DNA of 64,000 nucleotides from Progne subis subis (lineage: Eukaryota > Chordata > Aves > Passeriformes > Hirundinidae): contig JAKJHU010000053.1 of assembly GCA_022316685.1 (NCBI GenBank), forward strand, positions 2,287,636-2,351,635, written 5' to 3'. The translations under genes were made by a program, and so were the position numbers. The notes below the pieces were generated by a model. That model was given only the letters and a program-made list of their open reading frames with translations, was not told where the DNA came from and did no database searches. Positions within the stretch are counted from its first letter, which is position 1; every line of letters begins with the position of its first letter. Positions 39,348 through 53,446 of this stretch are shown piece after piece.

Positions 39348-40838
39348 GAATTTCTTCAGCTTAAAACCTCAAGAAAATGAAGCTGAAGACAGCATAACTG
39401 CTGCAGGAAATGGTTAAAGCACATCACAAAAGAAATATTTATCAATATAAACAGGTGTGATTGTGATGTGCTCAAAACAGCTTCCTACAGAGGAATTTGG
39501 TCATGCTGGTAAAGCAGCAGAAGAGGCTGCAGAGAGGCACAAAATCACGTTCCTAAATCAGATGCCTTGTTAATAATTTCTTTACAAGTCGGTAATAAAT
39601 AGAACAAAAATTAAAGCTACCTTCAGAGAGTAACATCTTCTGTAAGGCAAGCTGCAAACAGAGTCAGCAGGATCTGTGCTACCTGTCTGGCAAACATATT
39701 TTCACTTGATAATGGGCATATGACAAGCAAGACTTTTGAAGTGACCCGTACAAAACATCAGCGCGCAGTGCAGCGGTTGGAACACTGCAATGGAAAAGGT
39801 GGGATGACTCCTCCTGTCTGGGAGAGCTGGTTCTGAAAGATTTGCAACATGCCACATGGCACCAGGTACAGCACTTTGTCTTTCCAAGAGATGGCAAACC
39901 TCTCAAAGCAATGAACTGCTCCTCCTTCATTCAGCGTATCTGCCTCACCCAGTGATTAAATCCTTTGACAGTTAATTTAGGAGGATGTATTTCTCTTCCA
40001 GATGCTAGTAAAAGGCATACAATAGCAAAAAAAAGTAAATATTCAGTCAGCCACTCTGACACAGGATAAACCCACAGAACGGATTTGGAGTAGCAGTAAC
40101 TACCCACAACATCACCTCAGCATAACCTCAGTAACTCCCTGTGTACAAACTGAGCTGCTCCTGGAGGCACCTATATGCTCTTCAAGGATTCAGGCTTGAA
40201 GGGATCTTTTCTGTGTACTTCACTTAGTTTTGGTTCATTACCCTGCATGCAGATGCAGAAGGCTTCATAACACATTTGCTGACCACCTGCAAGACGTTAA
40301 TGATTAATTTCCAAGCATATCAACTCTACACAGCTGTTAGGCTTTCCTTTCGCCTCTGTTTCTCTGCTGCTTGCTTTGAAGAAAAAGAAAGAACAGAAAT
40401 AGCACACAAAATCCAGCTTGAGATTATTAAAACATTGCAGTATTTTTCCATCTCAGCAGCATAGCTGGGGAGTCAAAGGCTTTAATCAAAGGATTAGGAA
40501 AAATTATTTCAAATACATAAAGTGCATGCCAGATCAATCCTGTCTTACGTCATATAGGTAGCTGCTATTCAGTAAACCAATTTGCAAACATAATTGTAAC
40601 TGTTTATTAAATAATTCAGACTATGTGAAAAGATGTGAAGACGTGATCTGTACTGTCAGCTTCACCCTGGGAAGATGGACACTGAGGATGGAGGAGGCAC
40701 TTGTATGAGCTCCATGCCTCAGATCTGCATGTAGAGACAATTGTTGATGGTGAAAGATGACATCCACAATGACTGCTGTCTGGTCCTTTGAGAAATGTCA
40801 TATTTGTTCTCTCATGTCTGCAGAGCAGCTCTGGGGAA

Positions 40839-41000
40839 CGGCTGAGCAGAGCCCGAAAGGCGACCGGCAGCAGAAGCGCCCGCGCTCACTCCATGAGGCA
40901 CCAGCTCAGAGCCTCCAGGACAGCCCTGGCTCTGAAGGTGTCCCAGAGGAGCTTGTTCCTCAGGCCACCAGGAGCTACTGCAGCCCAGCTGCCACAGCCT
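40839..41000. promoter_or_regulatory. GC-rich patch with a CpG cluster; candidate cryptic exon or regulatory element
   Basis: Seven CpGs fall in 40839-40883, followed by GC-rich sequence to about 41000. On the plus strand a ctcatgtctgcag acceptor-like string precedes it at 40811-40823. On the minus strand a pyrimidine-rich stretch ending in gctttcag precedes it at about 41003-41030. Neither is supported by a recognised protein. Both overlapping plus-strand frames end soon after. Confidence 0.25.
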
Positions 41001-44000
41001 GAAAGCATCGGACAGAGGGAGGGGGAAAACACCTATTAGGGGCTGGTAGCCACAGCTACGTATGAATTTATCTCTAAATCCACGTTAGTGCCATCAGCAG
41101 AACCAAGAGATTTGATTTAGATTTACCTCACCTGTCTGCTTCTCTATTGTTGAAAAGGAAAGTATTACGAAGGGTTTTCATGACAGTTAAAAAGAACTTC
41201 CTGCAAAGATCTCACCAGACAAGAAGCACTAGTGACTTCTTGCAAGATATAAATACAGGAAAAACTCTCAAAAAGTTTCTGAGTCCAACTTTCCCAGTAC
41301 AGGTTGTCAGATGAGTCCTTGATGTCTTTTGTAGCTGTACATTACCTGAAGGCTGACTGTAGGAAAGGTACAGCTACAGCTGCTCAGTGTAATTCCTGAC
41401 ACAAATACTGTCCTGAAGGAAAAACAATCCTCTTTTCAAATAAAATTAAACCACTAGTAAAGGAGAGCAAATATTCTGGAGACAAGCCATTTTTAATAAT
41501 AAAAAAATCCATGCAAGGATACTGTAATGTATAAAATTTACACTTAAACAGACTACACAGCTCAGCACATCTATCCAAACGCATCTGTCTTTGTCCAAAT
41601 TCACTGTTTTTTTCCCTTAACATAAAGGTTTGGAACAGGAATTCAGGAGAATATACCAAAAACCTCTAAGAATTTCATATATGGAACACAGAAAAAAATA
41701 GAAGTACAAAGAAAAAATAATAGCAAGCATTTTTACAAAATGTACTTAAATACCTTGTTTCCTGCCTGAAATTTGCCTTCTGATGGAGCAAGACAACTAT
41801 GACAAATCTTTTTTCCATCCAGATCTTTGAGATGCTCTGGGAATGATGGGAGGTAACACTCTTTGCAAAATACAGCGAGATGACCAGGGAAGTATCAAAT
41901 GGCTGAAGGGTTTAGTAAGGGAAAGCCAGTTGAAAACACACACTCTTCCCATGCAAAAGGAGACAGAAATAAAATTGCTTTGCTTGGTATTTCTGAGTAA
42001 TTTCTGAAGAACAGTTCACATCTAGGGATTTACTAATAGTGTTCTCCCAAGGCAGGCTTTGCGTTTTGTCCCTCTGGTAACACCTTTGAAAGGAAAACCA
42101 TGCCAGACACAGAGCATCCACTCCATGACTGGTCTGCACAGTCATGGCCACTGTCATAAGTCTTTCTCCCTTTGTTCTTCAATAAAAAAAAGAAAAGGAG
42201 GGGAAAATCCCATCTGCGACATACCTCAGAGCATCAGAAACTCGGTCAGCTTGTGCAGTAATCTGAATCACCCCCTGACTGCCCTTGAATTTTCTCACAA
42301 GATCCAAGCTCTGCACAGACAGGATGCTGTACTGCAACAGGTAAAAGAGAGAACCTGCAGAACTGAGGTCAGGGGTCTGTACTCCGGTAACTGCGTTTCT
42401 TTTGCACTGCCAGAGGCAATGGGCTACACGTGGTGTGCGTGAAAGAATGAAAGCCAAAGCAAACAGCTTGCAAGTCTCGTTAAATTACCTGTACTGAGTA
42501 AGAACCATGAAAAGCACACAACATAGGAAGAGATTATGAGGTACAGTGAAAAATGAAAGTTCTGCAGTTTAGGGCCCAGACACTAAGTGTGAGGTATCTG
42601 AAGTCCTATAGCTGACCAGGGGTTACACAAAGAATCCATGAGCATTCCAGTGTAAGCAGCTCTGCTGACCGATTACTTGGGCCTAAAAACTAGTCGAGGA
42701 AAAAGAATCAGCAGCTCAGAGAATGGCAAAAATGAAGACAGACTTCTAAGTATACCCTAACAGTACCTGGAATACTGTGCTACAGACATGATCTAATTAA
42801 ACAGTAAGTCAATTATCCACATTTCATGACTTAATGATCTCTTCTATTGTATCAAAGACCCTGAGAATTTTTTGACATTTGAGAAAACTAAGACAGTATT
42901 TTCAGAAGTTGCATGTGAGTCACTGGGAGTCTCTGCTGAACTCCCTCTGAAGGAAGCAGCCATTATGCTGTCTTTCCAGCAAAAGCTACAGTGCATTTGC
43001 TGTTTGTGGTGCTTAATCATTAAAAAGAGAGGGGGGAAAAAATCCTTTTTTGCCAGGGCACAGCTAATAGTAGAATGAACTACCTCATTCATCTAAATAA
43101 AGTCAGCTCTAAAGCATGCAATAACCATTTAAGTGCCTGCTTTGTTAATTATTTCACTGTTTATCTAATTCATTATGAGCACCTAAATAACAAGCTCATT
43201 CAGCATTAGCCAGGATCAGACACGGAAGACACCCATTCAGCCTGTCCACTCTTCTGCACACTGGGGGTCTGTCCCCTCCAGCCTCACCCAGGTTTACAGG
43301 GTCTCTGACCCCCCTGAGAATGTTCAACCACTCCACAGCTCAGTACAGCACAGCTTTATGAAAGCTTCCTGTCTCTTCTACCATCAGCTCCTCTGTAGCT
43401 TTTGTGAAGATTTTTGGGATGGTTACCTCCAATTTTCCAATTTTACTTCAAGAAAAAAGGTCACCTTCCAGCATGAACAAGGACAATATTCCCAATGAGA
43501 GAGAACAGGTAAATTGGTTCATTATTAATCCACTTCCTTTTTCCTCACCTGTTGCTTCTGAATTCATTTTTTTTGCATACAGCTGCAACAACTGTTACTC
43601 TGAAAATCAGGATTTCTGTAAATGCACAATAGAGCTCATTTGGGAAACAAGAGCAACACACCTCCTCAAAAGGGCACAAGGAATTGCACCTGCACCTCCC
43701 ACACGACCTCAATTATATCCTGCATCCACTCCCTTTCAGAAAGGCACAGCACTTGAGATTCCCTTAAGAAAAAGTACATTTCACCTTTCTATGCTTCATT
43801 TCAGTTTGGCATTTATATAGCTCAAGAGACAACTACACCTTTTTCTGGTGATGTTAGCATATGATTAAGTGTTCCTCAAACAGGGGCACCTTTCTTGGAG
43901 GTGGTAATTGAAGTCAGCACATGGACTGGCCTGAGAGGCTGCATTAGCAGTTCAAACACTGTTCTCTTCCTCTTCTAAGGAGCGAGCTAATCTTCAGGTG

Positions 44001-46899
44001 GAGTGCAATAGCTGGAGCCTTGGAGAAAAAAGAAATGGCAACGTATCTGGGAGCCTTTTACTCGGTGGACAAACCCATCACAACATCACTCCAAGTGGCA
44101 AAACACAACTGGAACAAATCAAAACAAAGCCACATCCACGCTTGAGTTCCTACTGAGGGAGTGGTGCTTTCCTCAAGTATTTCCAAACAGCAGCCAGAGT
44201 GGGTGGGTGTGGGGAGTCAAAGGCTTCAGTACAAACTGTTTATTAAAATAATTCCCCTTAACTGCCCTCCCTCGCACCGCAGCTTTTAGCCACGGGAACA
44301 CTTGTGCCCTGGGAAGGGGCAAGTACGTACCATTTGTGACTGCAATTAAAGCAGAGTAATTAACCAATCCCTCCATTTCTGCATTGAAAGTTTCTTAAGC
44401 TGATAATGAATTTAAGCATTTGAAAGTAGTGGAACTGATTTTCCATGCAGCAACAGCACAGGAACTGCCAAATGCTTTCCTCTTGACTGTTCACTGAGCA
44501 CCTGAAATGATGCAGATCATTACTTCAGCAGGCACCAGGCTGTTAATATCAAGATTCACACAGGAGACAAGAATTTATATTGCAGTATAGCCACAGAAGT
44601 GCAACTGTACAATGTACACAAATTTCAAATGAAACACTAGGCTCTTCTGAGAAATTACAGTAATTTGAGTGTGAGAAAGCAAGAAGACTTAAATCTGCAC
44701 AAATATTGTTAGGACAGCCAGGGTGAATTTACACAGCACACCAACTGCCAATTAAAAATGTTAAAGAAAAGCCAACCATCTTGGTCTGTACGTTTTTTCC
44801 TCCCAAATGCTGTGTAGGCACATTATTCAGAGCAGCTGTGTTATTAAGAAAGAAAAAAAACTGAAGCAGCTCTTAGGCACTTACAAAATCCTGTGCAGAA
44901 CTTTGACCCTGCAGTGAAGGGCTTAGCCTATGTTTAGGCCAGCAGAACCTACTTGACTTGCGTCCCAGATTTAGTGCTGAGAGGAAAATTCATCTCCCAC
45001 GCAAATCTATTCAATGGATGTGGCATCATCTGAGTCAGGAAACAAATCTCATACAACCAAAGCACAACTAAGTATCAGGCAACCCAAATGTTGGAAGGCA
45101 GAGAAACTTCCCAATTGGATGTTATAAACCAGGATAAATAAACCACAATGACAAGGGACATCTTTGAATTACAACTCCATTACAGTTAAGCCATAGATTC
45201 TCAGCCACTTCACTTTGCAAAACTGAGAAAGAATGTGCTCGCTTCTCACTTTGCAGCTGCACTCTGAATGCTGCATCAGCTACAGTGGCTAGTGTCAAGC
45301 TTTTCCCTTGTCACCCACTTGTACCCCAAGAACCAATCTGATCTTTCAAAAGCTGCTTTTTCACAACCTCAAGGGATTCACATCGTCTCTTTCCTCACAC
45401 CTCATTTTAAACATCTTACAGGAAGCTCAAGCAGTCTAACTCAGGTCAATAGCACAGCAGCTACCCTAAAATGGAAAGCCCAGGCTGAGCTGCCACCACT
45501 TGGGGGGATGTGAGACACCTTTCATCAGGAAACCCCACTGAGCTATCACCTATACACCAACGTGTCTCAGGCACAGCTCTGCTCAATCCCCAGCAGTGCA
45601 ACAGTTGAAATGAAGGAACATTTTGCCTCAGCTAGGAAAAACACATCAGAAGAAAACAAAATTCAGAGGTGGAAAAAACAACCAACTGGAAGCTTTATTA
45701 CCCTTTTTCTCAAGTTCTATACTACTCTCCCACATCTCTGAAATGGTTCTGAACTCTCACAAACACATTAAAAAGACAGAAGCATACAACAGACCTTGTC
45801 CTGGAGGCACAAAATAGCACTGGGTCAGAAAACCGGGAAACATCTGACTTGCTCAGGCCAACACAAGCAGGCAAAAAATGAAGTTTTGATTGGAATGTGG
45901 CCATGCTGGCTCAAAGCAGTTATCTCCTACACTGATTTCAGTACTGATGCCTTGAGCTACAGCAGTATCACATTCCATATTTTGAAGAGGACATGTTTGG
46001 TTTCATCCTCCCCACCGTACATCCACAGTGTCCCTTCTCCACCCAACAGCAAAGAGGAAAAAACCTTTCATAACCTTTTCCCCGAGCTTAACTAAAAATG
46101 ACCTGATACTTGTCAACAAAAGCAAGAGCAGGGATGACAAAATGTCATCTTAGAGCAGGCACTTGACCTTCCTGTCTTGCAATACCTGAGTGCACCTACC
46201 CACGCACTGCTGTTCCTGCGACACCATGAACTGAGGGTGAACGGAGCCCCGAGCCCCTGCCCCTCTCCATTTAGATCAATCCATTTTGAATACCAAAAGT
46301 ATCTTAATGTGACTTCTAGAACAGTTAACCCTGCACTGCTTTTACCTGTTCAAAAATTTACACTGCTTCTCTGCTGCTAGAAAGAGTTCCAGATTCAAAA
46401 ACATTCAGGTCTGCTCCTATTCACTGTCATTCTGCCGATGGGCTTCTCAGTCCTTTAAAATTTTTCTCTCCCACTCAAGGAAAGGAGGCAAGATTTATTC
46501 CCCCAAAATTGCTGAAACAAGACAGATGAACAGAGGAAGACAAAGCAGTGTGAATGCAGCAAAAGTGCATAAACACAGAGGTGAAAGCACAAGGCTGGGA
46601 CCCTGCTGGGAGACAGTGCAAGGGCTATTAACACCACGCAGGGCAAACCGTGTTTAGACAAACCCTGAGGATGCACATCTGGATGGAATTGACAGAAGTG
46701 ACCTTGCTACAAAAGCAGGGGTATCACCAGCTCTCCAATACTGCAGGAGATGTCCCAAGCAAATAAAGGCCTCGTTTCCATTTGTATTGTATAAATTGAA
46801 GTACTTCAACCACTTTCCAATGATGTTTTACATTTCACAATCACTACTTTCTCTACATCACGGGAAATTCAAAACCAGAATTCATTTTAAAGGCCACGT

Positions 46900-46998
46900 A
46901 TTTCATAGAAGAGGAAACTGAGGCACAGACTGTCAAGAGATTATTCCCCACTACTTCAGTGGCACGTTGGTGGTCAGCAACAGCAGTAAGTCTGAAGT
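46900..46998 (-). mobile_element. Probable MIR SINE remnant
   Basis: The string gaggaaactgaggcacagac at 46911-46930 is the antisense of the well-known MIR 3' core (ctcagtttcctc). It is followed at the expected distance by ggtcagcaacagcagtaagt, resembling the MIR 'ggtcacacagctagtaagt' segment. The stretch between is diverged. MIR copies are ancient and rare in birds. The element lies in the same orientation as ARVCF. Confidence 0.55.
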
Positions 46999-49900
46999 GC
47001 ATCAGTGTCTGACCAACAGACTCCCACCTCTTCCATCATGCAAAGAAAGAGAAGCCTCTAGGTTCTTTAGCTTTTCAGGCCACTGAAGAGCCCAGCTGAA
47101 AAAGTTTATTCTTTCTGTGTGGCAGATTTTGTGAAATGTCCCACAAATGGAAGGTTGCCTCTGGAACTCATTTATCAGGAATTTCAGCAATGCTCTACAC
47201 AGATGTTGTGTATCACTTTAGGCTCCCGCTAAAAGCCAAAATGTTGCTGAACTCAAACACGAAGGATTAACTCCACTGGACTCTAAACTGCAGAACTCCC
47301 ATGAACACTGGCAGTAATTCCCTCTCATGGCAATGAGAATATCGCAACATCCAACAGTGGAACTACCAAAGCAAAAAACTTGACAGTCCTCTGAAGTTCA
47401 CTGGCACAATGCACCTGGCCAGGGCCCTGTAGGTCACACCTGGTCCTCTTCCCCTCGCACTTTTTCCGCACAATTCAGCTTAAATGCATATATGTTTGCT
47501 GAACTTTCCCTAAGCACTCAAGATTCTAGTCAATTTTCATAAATTCTCAACATCAGCTACTATTTCTGCAGAGGTCCTAATCAACTTCAGTATTTTCAGC
47601 AGCATTTTCCCCTCTCTGGTTCATCACTGCCCACCCTAAATTAGCATCTGATGCCCAACATCCATCTCCTTCAGTATGTGCTTGAAGCACTAAGACTCTC
47701 ATTTAGTAACTGTGAAAAGCCAGTTCCTCAACCATGAGCAGGAGCCATTTCTTCCTTGTCCTTCACAACAACCTTCTCCAACCATCAAATACAGTTCACA
47801 GGAGCTCTGCTTCAGAGTTTTTATTACCAGCCCCTTTCAGTCAAAGGCACTGGGCCAAAATAAACCATCTCACTTACCAGCCCTGCAACTTGTTGTCCAT
47901 CACTGCTATTCTCAGCATACTCGGCACCGTGCCCTAGGGATTGCTCATTTTAAGAGATGTATATAGGGAACAGGACGACAAAGTGAGATTCCTGACTCCT
48001 TCAGTGGTAGTGATGTACAGAAACTGCCCCAATGGCATCCATCAGTACAGGCAGAGACCCAATGCTTATCTTCTGCACAAGAAGCTTTACAAGTTGTAAG
48101 TGTTCGAGTTATTTGTAGAGCCTCAGATTCAATTCCATGAAGGCTAATCTAAATTTTTGCTGAAGTTGCTGTATTAATAGCAGCTTCTTTCCTCCTGGGA
48201 AGTATCAACACTATCATCTCTTGGACTCTTTAATACAGGCTATAACAAAGGAAGGCAAAAAGCAAACTACAAAGGAGACAACAACCCAGCCCAGAGAAGT
48301 CCTTATTTTTTAGCTGGCAAGCAAATGAAAACTCCGTATCTACAAAGGTAGAATATGTATTTCAGAAATGTATTTTTCATCCCGACATGGATGAGAAAAG
48401 CCTTTTCCAATGAAGTCCCTCAGTTCAATCTTAACAATAACATGAGCCTTTCAAGTATTTTCTGCTCTTGTAGATCATCCATGTGGTTTTTTTAAAACCT
48501 TTTTCTCAGAAAAGTAAAAAAAGTTCTTTAGTTTCCAAACTGAGGCCAGCTCTACATATACTCATAGGTCAAATCTCAAACCCTGCTATTTCTTTACATG
48601 GACAGTAAGAAAAAATGTGGCTGTTGTAACAAATACAAATCCTGAAGGAGTGTCCCACTCATGTCAGTGTGAGCTGGAAAACAGAGCACCATTCTGTAAA
48701 TTTTCTAGTCTTGCAACCAATTTTGACTGTCTGTTGTACACACACTCACATGGTTCTCTTCAGTCCTTTTTGTGGCTCACCAGCTCACTCATTTAACAGA
48801 AGTCCTTCTGGGGATAACTGTTTTTTATTCTTTGCACCCTTGCTGCTCATTTCCATGTTAATTAATCAATAGATGGGGCTCACTACAGGCCATCACTCCT
48901 TGTTACTGCACAGCTCACCACGGCACTGGTGTGTCCATCTGCTGCGCTGGTGAGGCTGGCTGGTGCCACAGGATCTGCTGGCCGGCTCCAGGGCAGGCAG
49001 CCAAAGAGCTGCTGGCCTTCCAGCAGCACCATCCTTCTCCATTTAAAATGTCACATCCTTCTCCTACAACCACACAGCAACTGCTCTCCAGCTGAGCCAT
49101 CCAAATTGCTGCACTACCTTTGCACGACGATGTATCTTGAGCTTTGAAACAAAACTGTTTCATGCTTGAAGGATGTCAGGGGTTACCTAGAGAAACCTGC
49201 CCAAGTATTTCCCAGGGTTGTCTAACAGCCAAGCACAACAACAGTAGTCATTCTGACAGACTAACAGGCCAGGACCAGCTGTCCTACGGCAAAGAGGCAT
49301 TTTCTTGGGCAGAAGAGGGGCTTTACAATAAATTATTATGTAGTGGTTGAATGATACCCATAAAACTTCTTTGTTTTAAAGCTGATTTGATGTAGATGAA
49401 ATAAATCACTGGGTAGCCCTAGCTTTACTGATTTAATTACTTCTAAGTTTTTTTCCTATTTTACTGGGCAACACTTTCAAAAGCCCTCAAGTTCTCCTGA
49501 TGCCTGGTATTCCTCCCACCAGCATAGGCAGATGAGCATCTGGTAAGAACACAACGCTATTATTTTGCTTATAGTAACAACCAAATAGACCTTATGGAAA
49601 CAGATTTCATGTCATATGCACGGGAAAGTGTGAATAGCGAAACAATGATCTATGGAGGTGATTGAAGATGGAGGAAAGTGTTTTTGAACCAGTTTCCACA
49701 GGAGCAGCCCAAGCAGATGCGCGGCTGCACCCAGCAGCATGCGAGGACACGAGGCTTGTGCTGCAGCCAACAGCAAACCACTCACCAGAACACATCATCA
49801 CCTCCTGATGTGCTTGATTCCTCAGTATGGTAATACAAAAATAACGTGGCTGTATCACAATGATGCAGGAGGAAAATCAGATACTTTGGATGTTTTGTCC

Positions 49901-52900
49901 TATTTTAACATAAAGGGTTTTCCATTAGGCAAGGATACTCTTTCAGTAGTAGAGTAATATTTCATGAGGGGGAAAAAAAACCCATCAGCTTTTCAATTTC
50001 TGAATAGGAAAAAAAAAAAGCATTTCCAGATATCCTTTTGAAAAAGGACCATTGAGACCAATTCTCTTGTCTACTTCAGAGATCTTTAAAAGACATTTCA
50101 TATTTTCAAGCCAAAGCACATCACTCTGTCATGGAGAGGGAAGAGGAAAGAAAGGAGAAAACAATTTAATTTCCTCTGCTCATCTGAACACACATCAAGT
50201 GAGCCTTTCAACCACCTCATCAAAATGTGCAAGGCAGACAGAAAATAATTTAGGATGTATTCAGAATTTAATGATTTGGTCTGGTCATACATTTGACAAC
50301 ATATCTTGCTGTAGGTATGGCAAGTGGGGAAAATAAAATTAAAGCCTATCTGTGAAAACTGGCAGGCTTAGCTTTAAATGGAGCTTCAAATCATACCAAA
50401 ACAAAAAATATCTCATTTCTCTTTGGAAAACACACTCAAATGTCTCCAAATTAGCCATATTTATTACAAAATAACTTCCTGAAGAAGAAATGGGCTACAA
50501 AACCACCCAGGGTGGTAGGTATGAGAGATTGAGCACTTCAAGACCAGTCACTGGCCCTTTGCTCCTACTATTCCACATGGCCAGTGAAAGCCTCCTTTAC
50601 AGAAGTTCTATTTCAAACTACTACCTGAGAGCCCAATATTTTACATTCTTGCTACATCAACTTGACTCTGCCTTATTTAGGACTTCCTGCTTGAACAAAG
50701 TCCCAGTATTTTGTCTGGAGGTGAGGGGGAGATGTTAATTTACAGGGAAAGGTGAGGGTGGTTTAAGCCAAGAAGAGCCTGTCAAGCATGGATAATGGAC
50801 TCTAGCTTTCTGTTATACTACAACTCATCCTTTCCCCAATCCTTCCCCACCACACAGCCAGATGTGGCCAACTTTGTCAGCATGACTTCTGCATTGATGG
50901 CTTCATGTGGCAAGGGACTGTGCCACCACCTGCCGCTGAGAAGGTATCTGCACCTCAGTACCTGCTTGAATTATTTGTAACTCCGGTGGTTCACAGAAGG
51001 GCTTCAACAACACAATCTTAAGAGTTCTCTCAAGGCTGAAGCACAAAAATATATTAAGAGACGTGAGATGCCTCAATTTCTTGGTGTTATTTTTAAATCT
51101 TCAAGCATATGTCAACTTCCCTCATGGACCTGGTGAAATTTTTGAACCCCAAGCCATGGATAGCACACCAACCAAGGCATCAAGCAGATCCCAGCTGGGA
51201 CAGAAGACAAGAGCGCAAGAAAAATCCAGACAAACTATTCAGTCTCCCTAGCTTATGTCTGGAGTAAGTCATCTCAATCTGATTGTGTTTCAAAAGAAAA
51301 TAACTAAAACACCCAGTGGGATTTTTTAAAATTTACTTTTTAATACACTTGCGAGAAGGGCTGGGGAAGAAGCCTCCTGTTGCAATGCCCTACAGCTACA
51401 GAGAAAGCAATCCAACCTTCTACAAAATAAAAAACACAGCAGAAAACAAAACCAGCCAAAAGCTCTTCAAAATGATGCAGCACGGTGTTACCTTGCAATC
51501 TATCTCTTGATTAAGGAAGAAGTTTGGGACACCTCAAAGGGTACAAAATTCCCCTGACAAAGCCAGCACCTTAGCACTGAAGAAGAGAACAGCAAAGCCT
51601 GTCCGGGCTCAGTACCAACCTCAACGGCCTCTCCCCGGGATTATCTCTGTAGCCTCCCATTCAATGCTGTTTAACACACCACAGCACACATTTTAGCTGC
51701 TAATTCAGCTCTCTGGTCAAAACAGGCAACAGAAGCAAACGGGTCACTTCCCCCCAGACCCCGATTTCAAACCTACGATCATTTAGGCACAGCAGTGTTC
51801 ACAAATTCATCTCCAGCAGCCCCTGGAACACAAACCTGAAACAGTTTCCATGAGCCCAGATACAGAGACTGAAGGAAGGACCATTAAAACAAAACAAAAA
51901 AATGCAATGAACTACAAGGGAGTCAATGATGTTTCAAGGCATGTAGCAAGTCTCTCCTACTGATCACTCTGCCAGTTCTTCAACTGAACCACAACTGAAA
52001 AGCCAATTCAATAAACATCTCTCATTTCAAAAGGCAGAATACCACCAGGCACCAAGAAATGCTGCAGCTCAGCAAAAAGATAATGCAGTGATCACTGGGT
52101 GGGTGTAATAGAGGGATTATTTTACAATTACAGCAACAATGAAAAAGCAATTTATACAGTAACACGCTGATGAACTGGCAAGTGCCTGTCCAAAGGGATT
52201 AAATGAAACACTGACACAGACAACAGACAGAAGAATGTCTTTAGCAAAAGGTTTCTGAACTTCCCTAGACAGTCATATTTCTAGGCAAGGTCCCTTAAAG
52301 ACAGTAACTTGCATTTAGACCATTTTAGGTAACAGGTAAAATGCACAATTAAGACATAAAGTTCACTCTGAGAATTCTTATTTATTTAAAGAGAAGCATA
52401 AGCATATATGAAAAAGCTGGGTCACTTTTCATTGCTTCAGAAAACATGCATCAGTGGCCCACAAAATGCCTTAGTTTCTTGGGTTATAAATGGTCAAGGA
52501 ACCTGAGAGGTGACACTGGTAGTTCTTGGGGAGCTTCTGCTGCAGCAGTGACTTTGATAGAATATTTCAGAAGCCCTCAGCAGGAATAATAGGGAAGCAA
52601 TCAATGAGAGAGGAAGCTATCCACGAACACTGTGGATGGACAGAATGGTTCACAATGTCTCATGCCACTGAAGCAGCATCCCCAGTACTCTCTGAAAAAG
52701 GGCTGCTTAACAGAATCGACTTGCAAGGATAACCTGCAGGTACATCAGGCTTCCTTCCAGAGCAGGGAACATCCAACCGAGACGGGAAAAAGCCTCCCGC
52801 TTCAGAAGAGAAATTCGGATAGTTCAAAGGGAGGGCAGATGAACATTTTTACAAACCACAGAGCTTTTAGCTCTGGTTGATTTATTAAATGGGTCGTCCT

Positions 52901-53424
52901 CTTTTTCCTATCACTTCAGGCAAGACTTGAATTATTCAATGAGCTCCAGTTGACTATGTTGTTTCTAAAACACTTGGGCTACCTCTGGGGAAGGAAGACA
53001 AGAGGCAAGGGGGAATAAAAACATGTTTAAAAGTTAAAGGATTTAACAGAAGTGGGCCCTATTCATTTAGAGAAGTCTCAGAAGCAGAGAGGAAGTCAAG
53101 CATTTCTGCAGGTCTCCTGGCTAAGGAAACTTGTACCACATGGAGAAGTGGAGATGTGCAGCTCAGCTGCAGAGCTCACAACACAGGGGCAGCCTTGCTG
53201 CTCCCACACCGGTCCAAGGGTGATGCCCCTTCTGCTCCCACAAACAGGATTCAGGGCTCCAGCCTCAGGGATACCCACCACATGTCTGGGAACAAACACA
53301 TGCTTTACTCTCTGAACTTCCCCATCCCTGACAGGGCTGTCAGAAGAATTTCTCCTGCAGTCCAGTTAAGAGAAAAGCAGTTTTCAGACAATCCTTCAGA
53401 GTTCATTATTTGCAATTCTTCTTC

Positions 53425-53446
53425 TTTTTTTTTTTTTTTTTTTTTT
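53425..53446. repeat. T22 homopolymer
   Basis: This is the longest homopolymer in the window. It could be the reverse-oriented tail of a retroposed sequence, but no source transcript is recognised to its left. Confidence 0.9.

Noticed and set aside
42059..42442. A 127-codon plus-strand frame
   Set aside because: Same reasons: no recognisable protein features and an intron-like composition.
43404..43820. A 138-codon plus-strand frame
   Set aside because: No domain or homology is recognised, and it lies in ordinary intron with no codon bias or flanking splice sites. This length is expected by chance in 64 kb.
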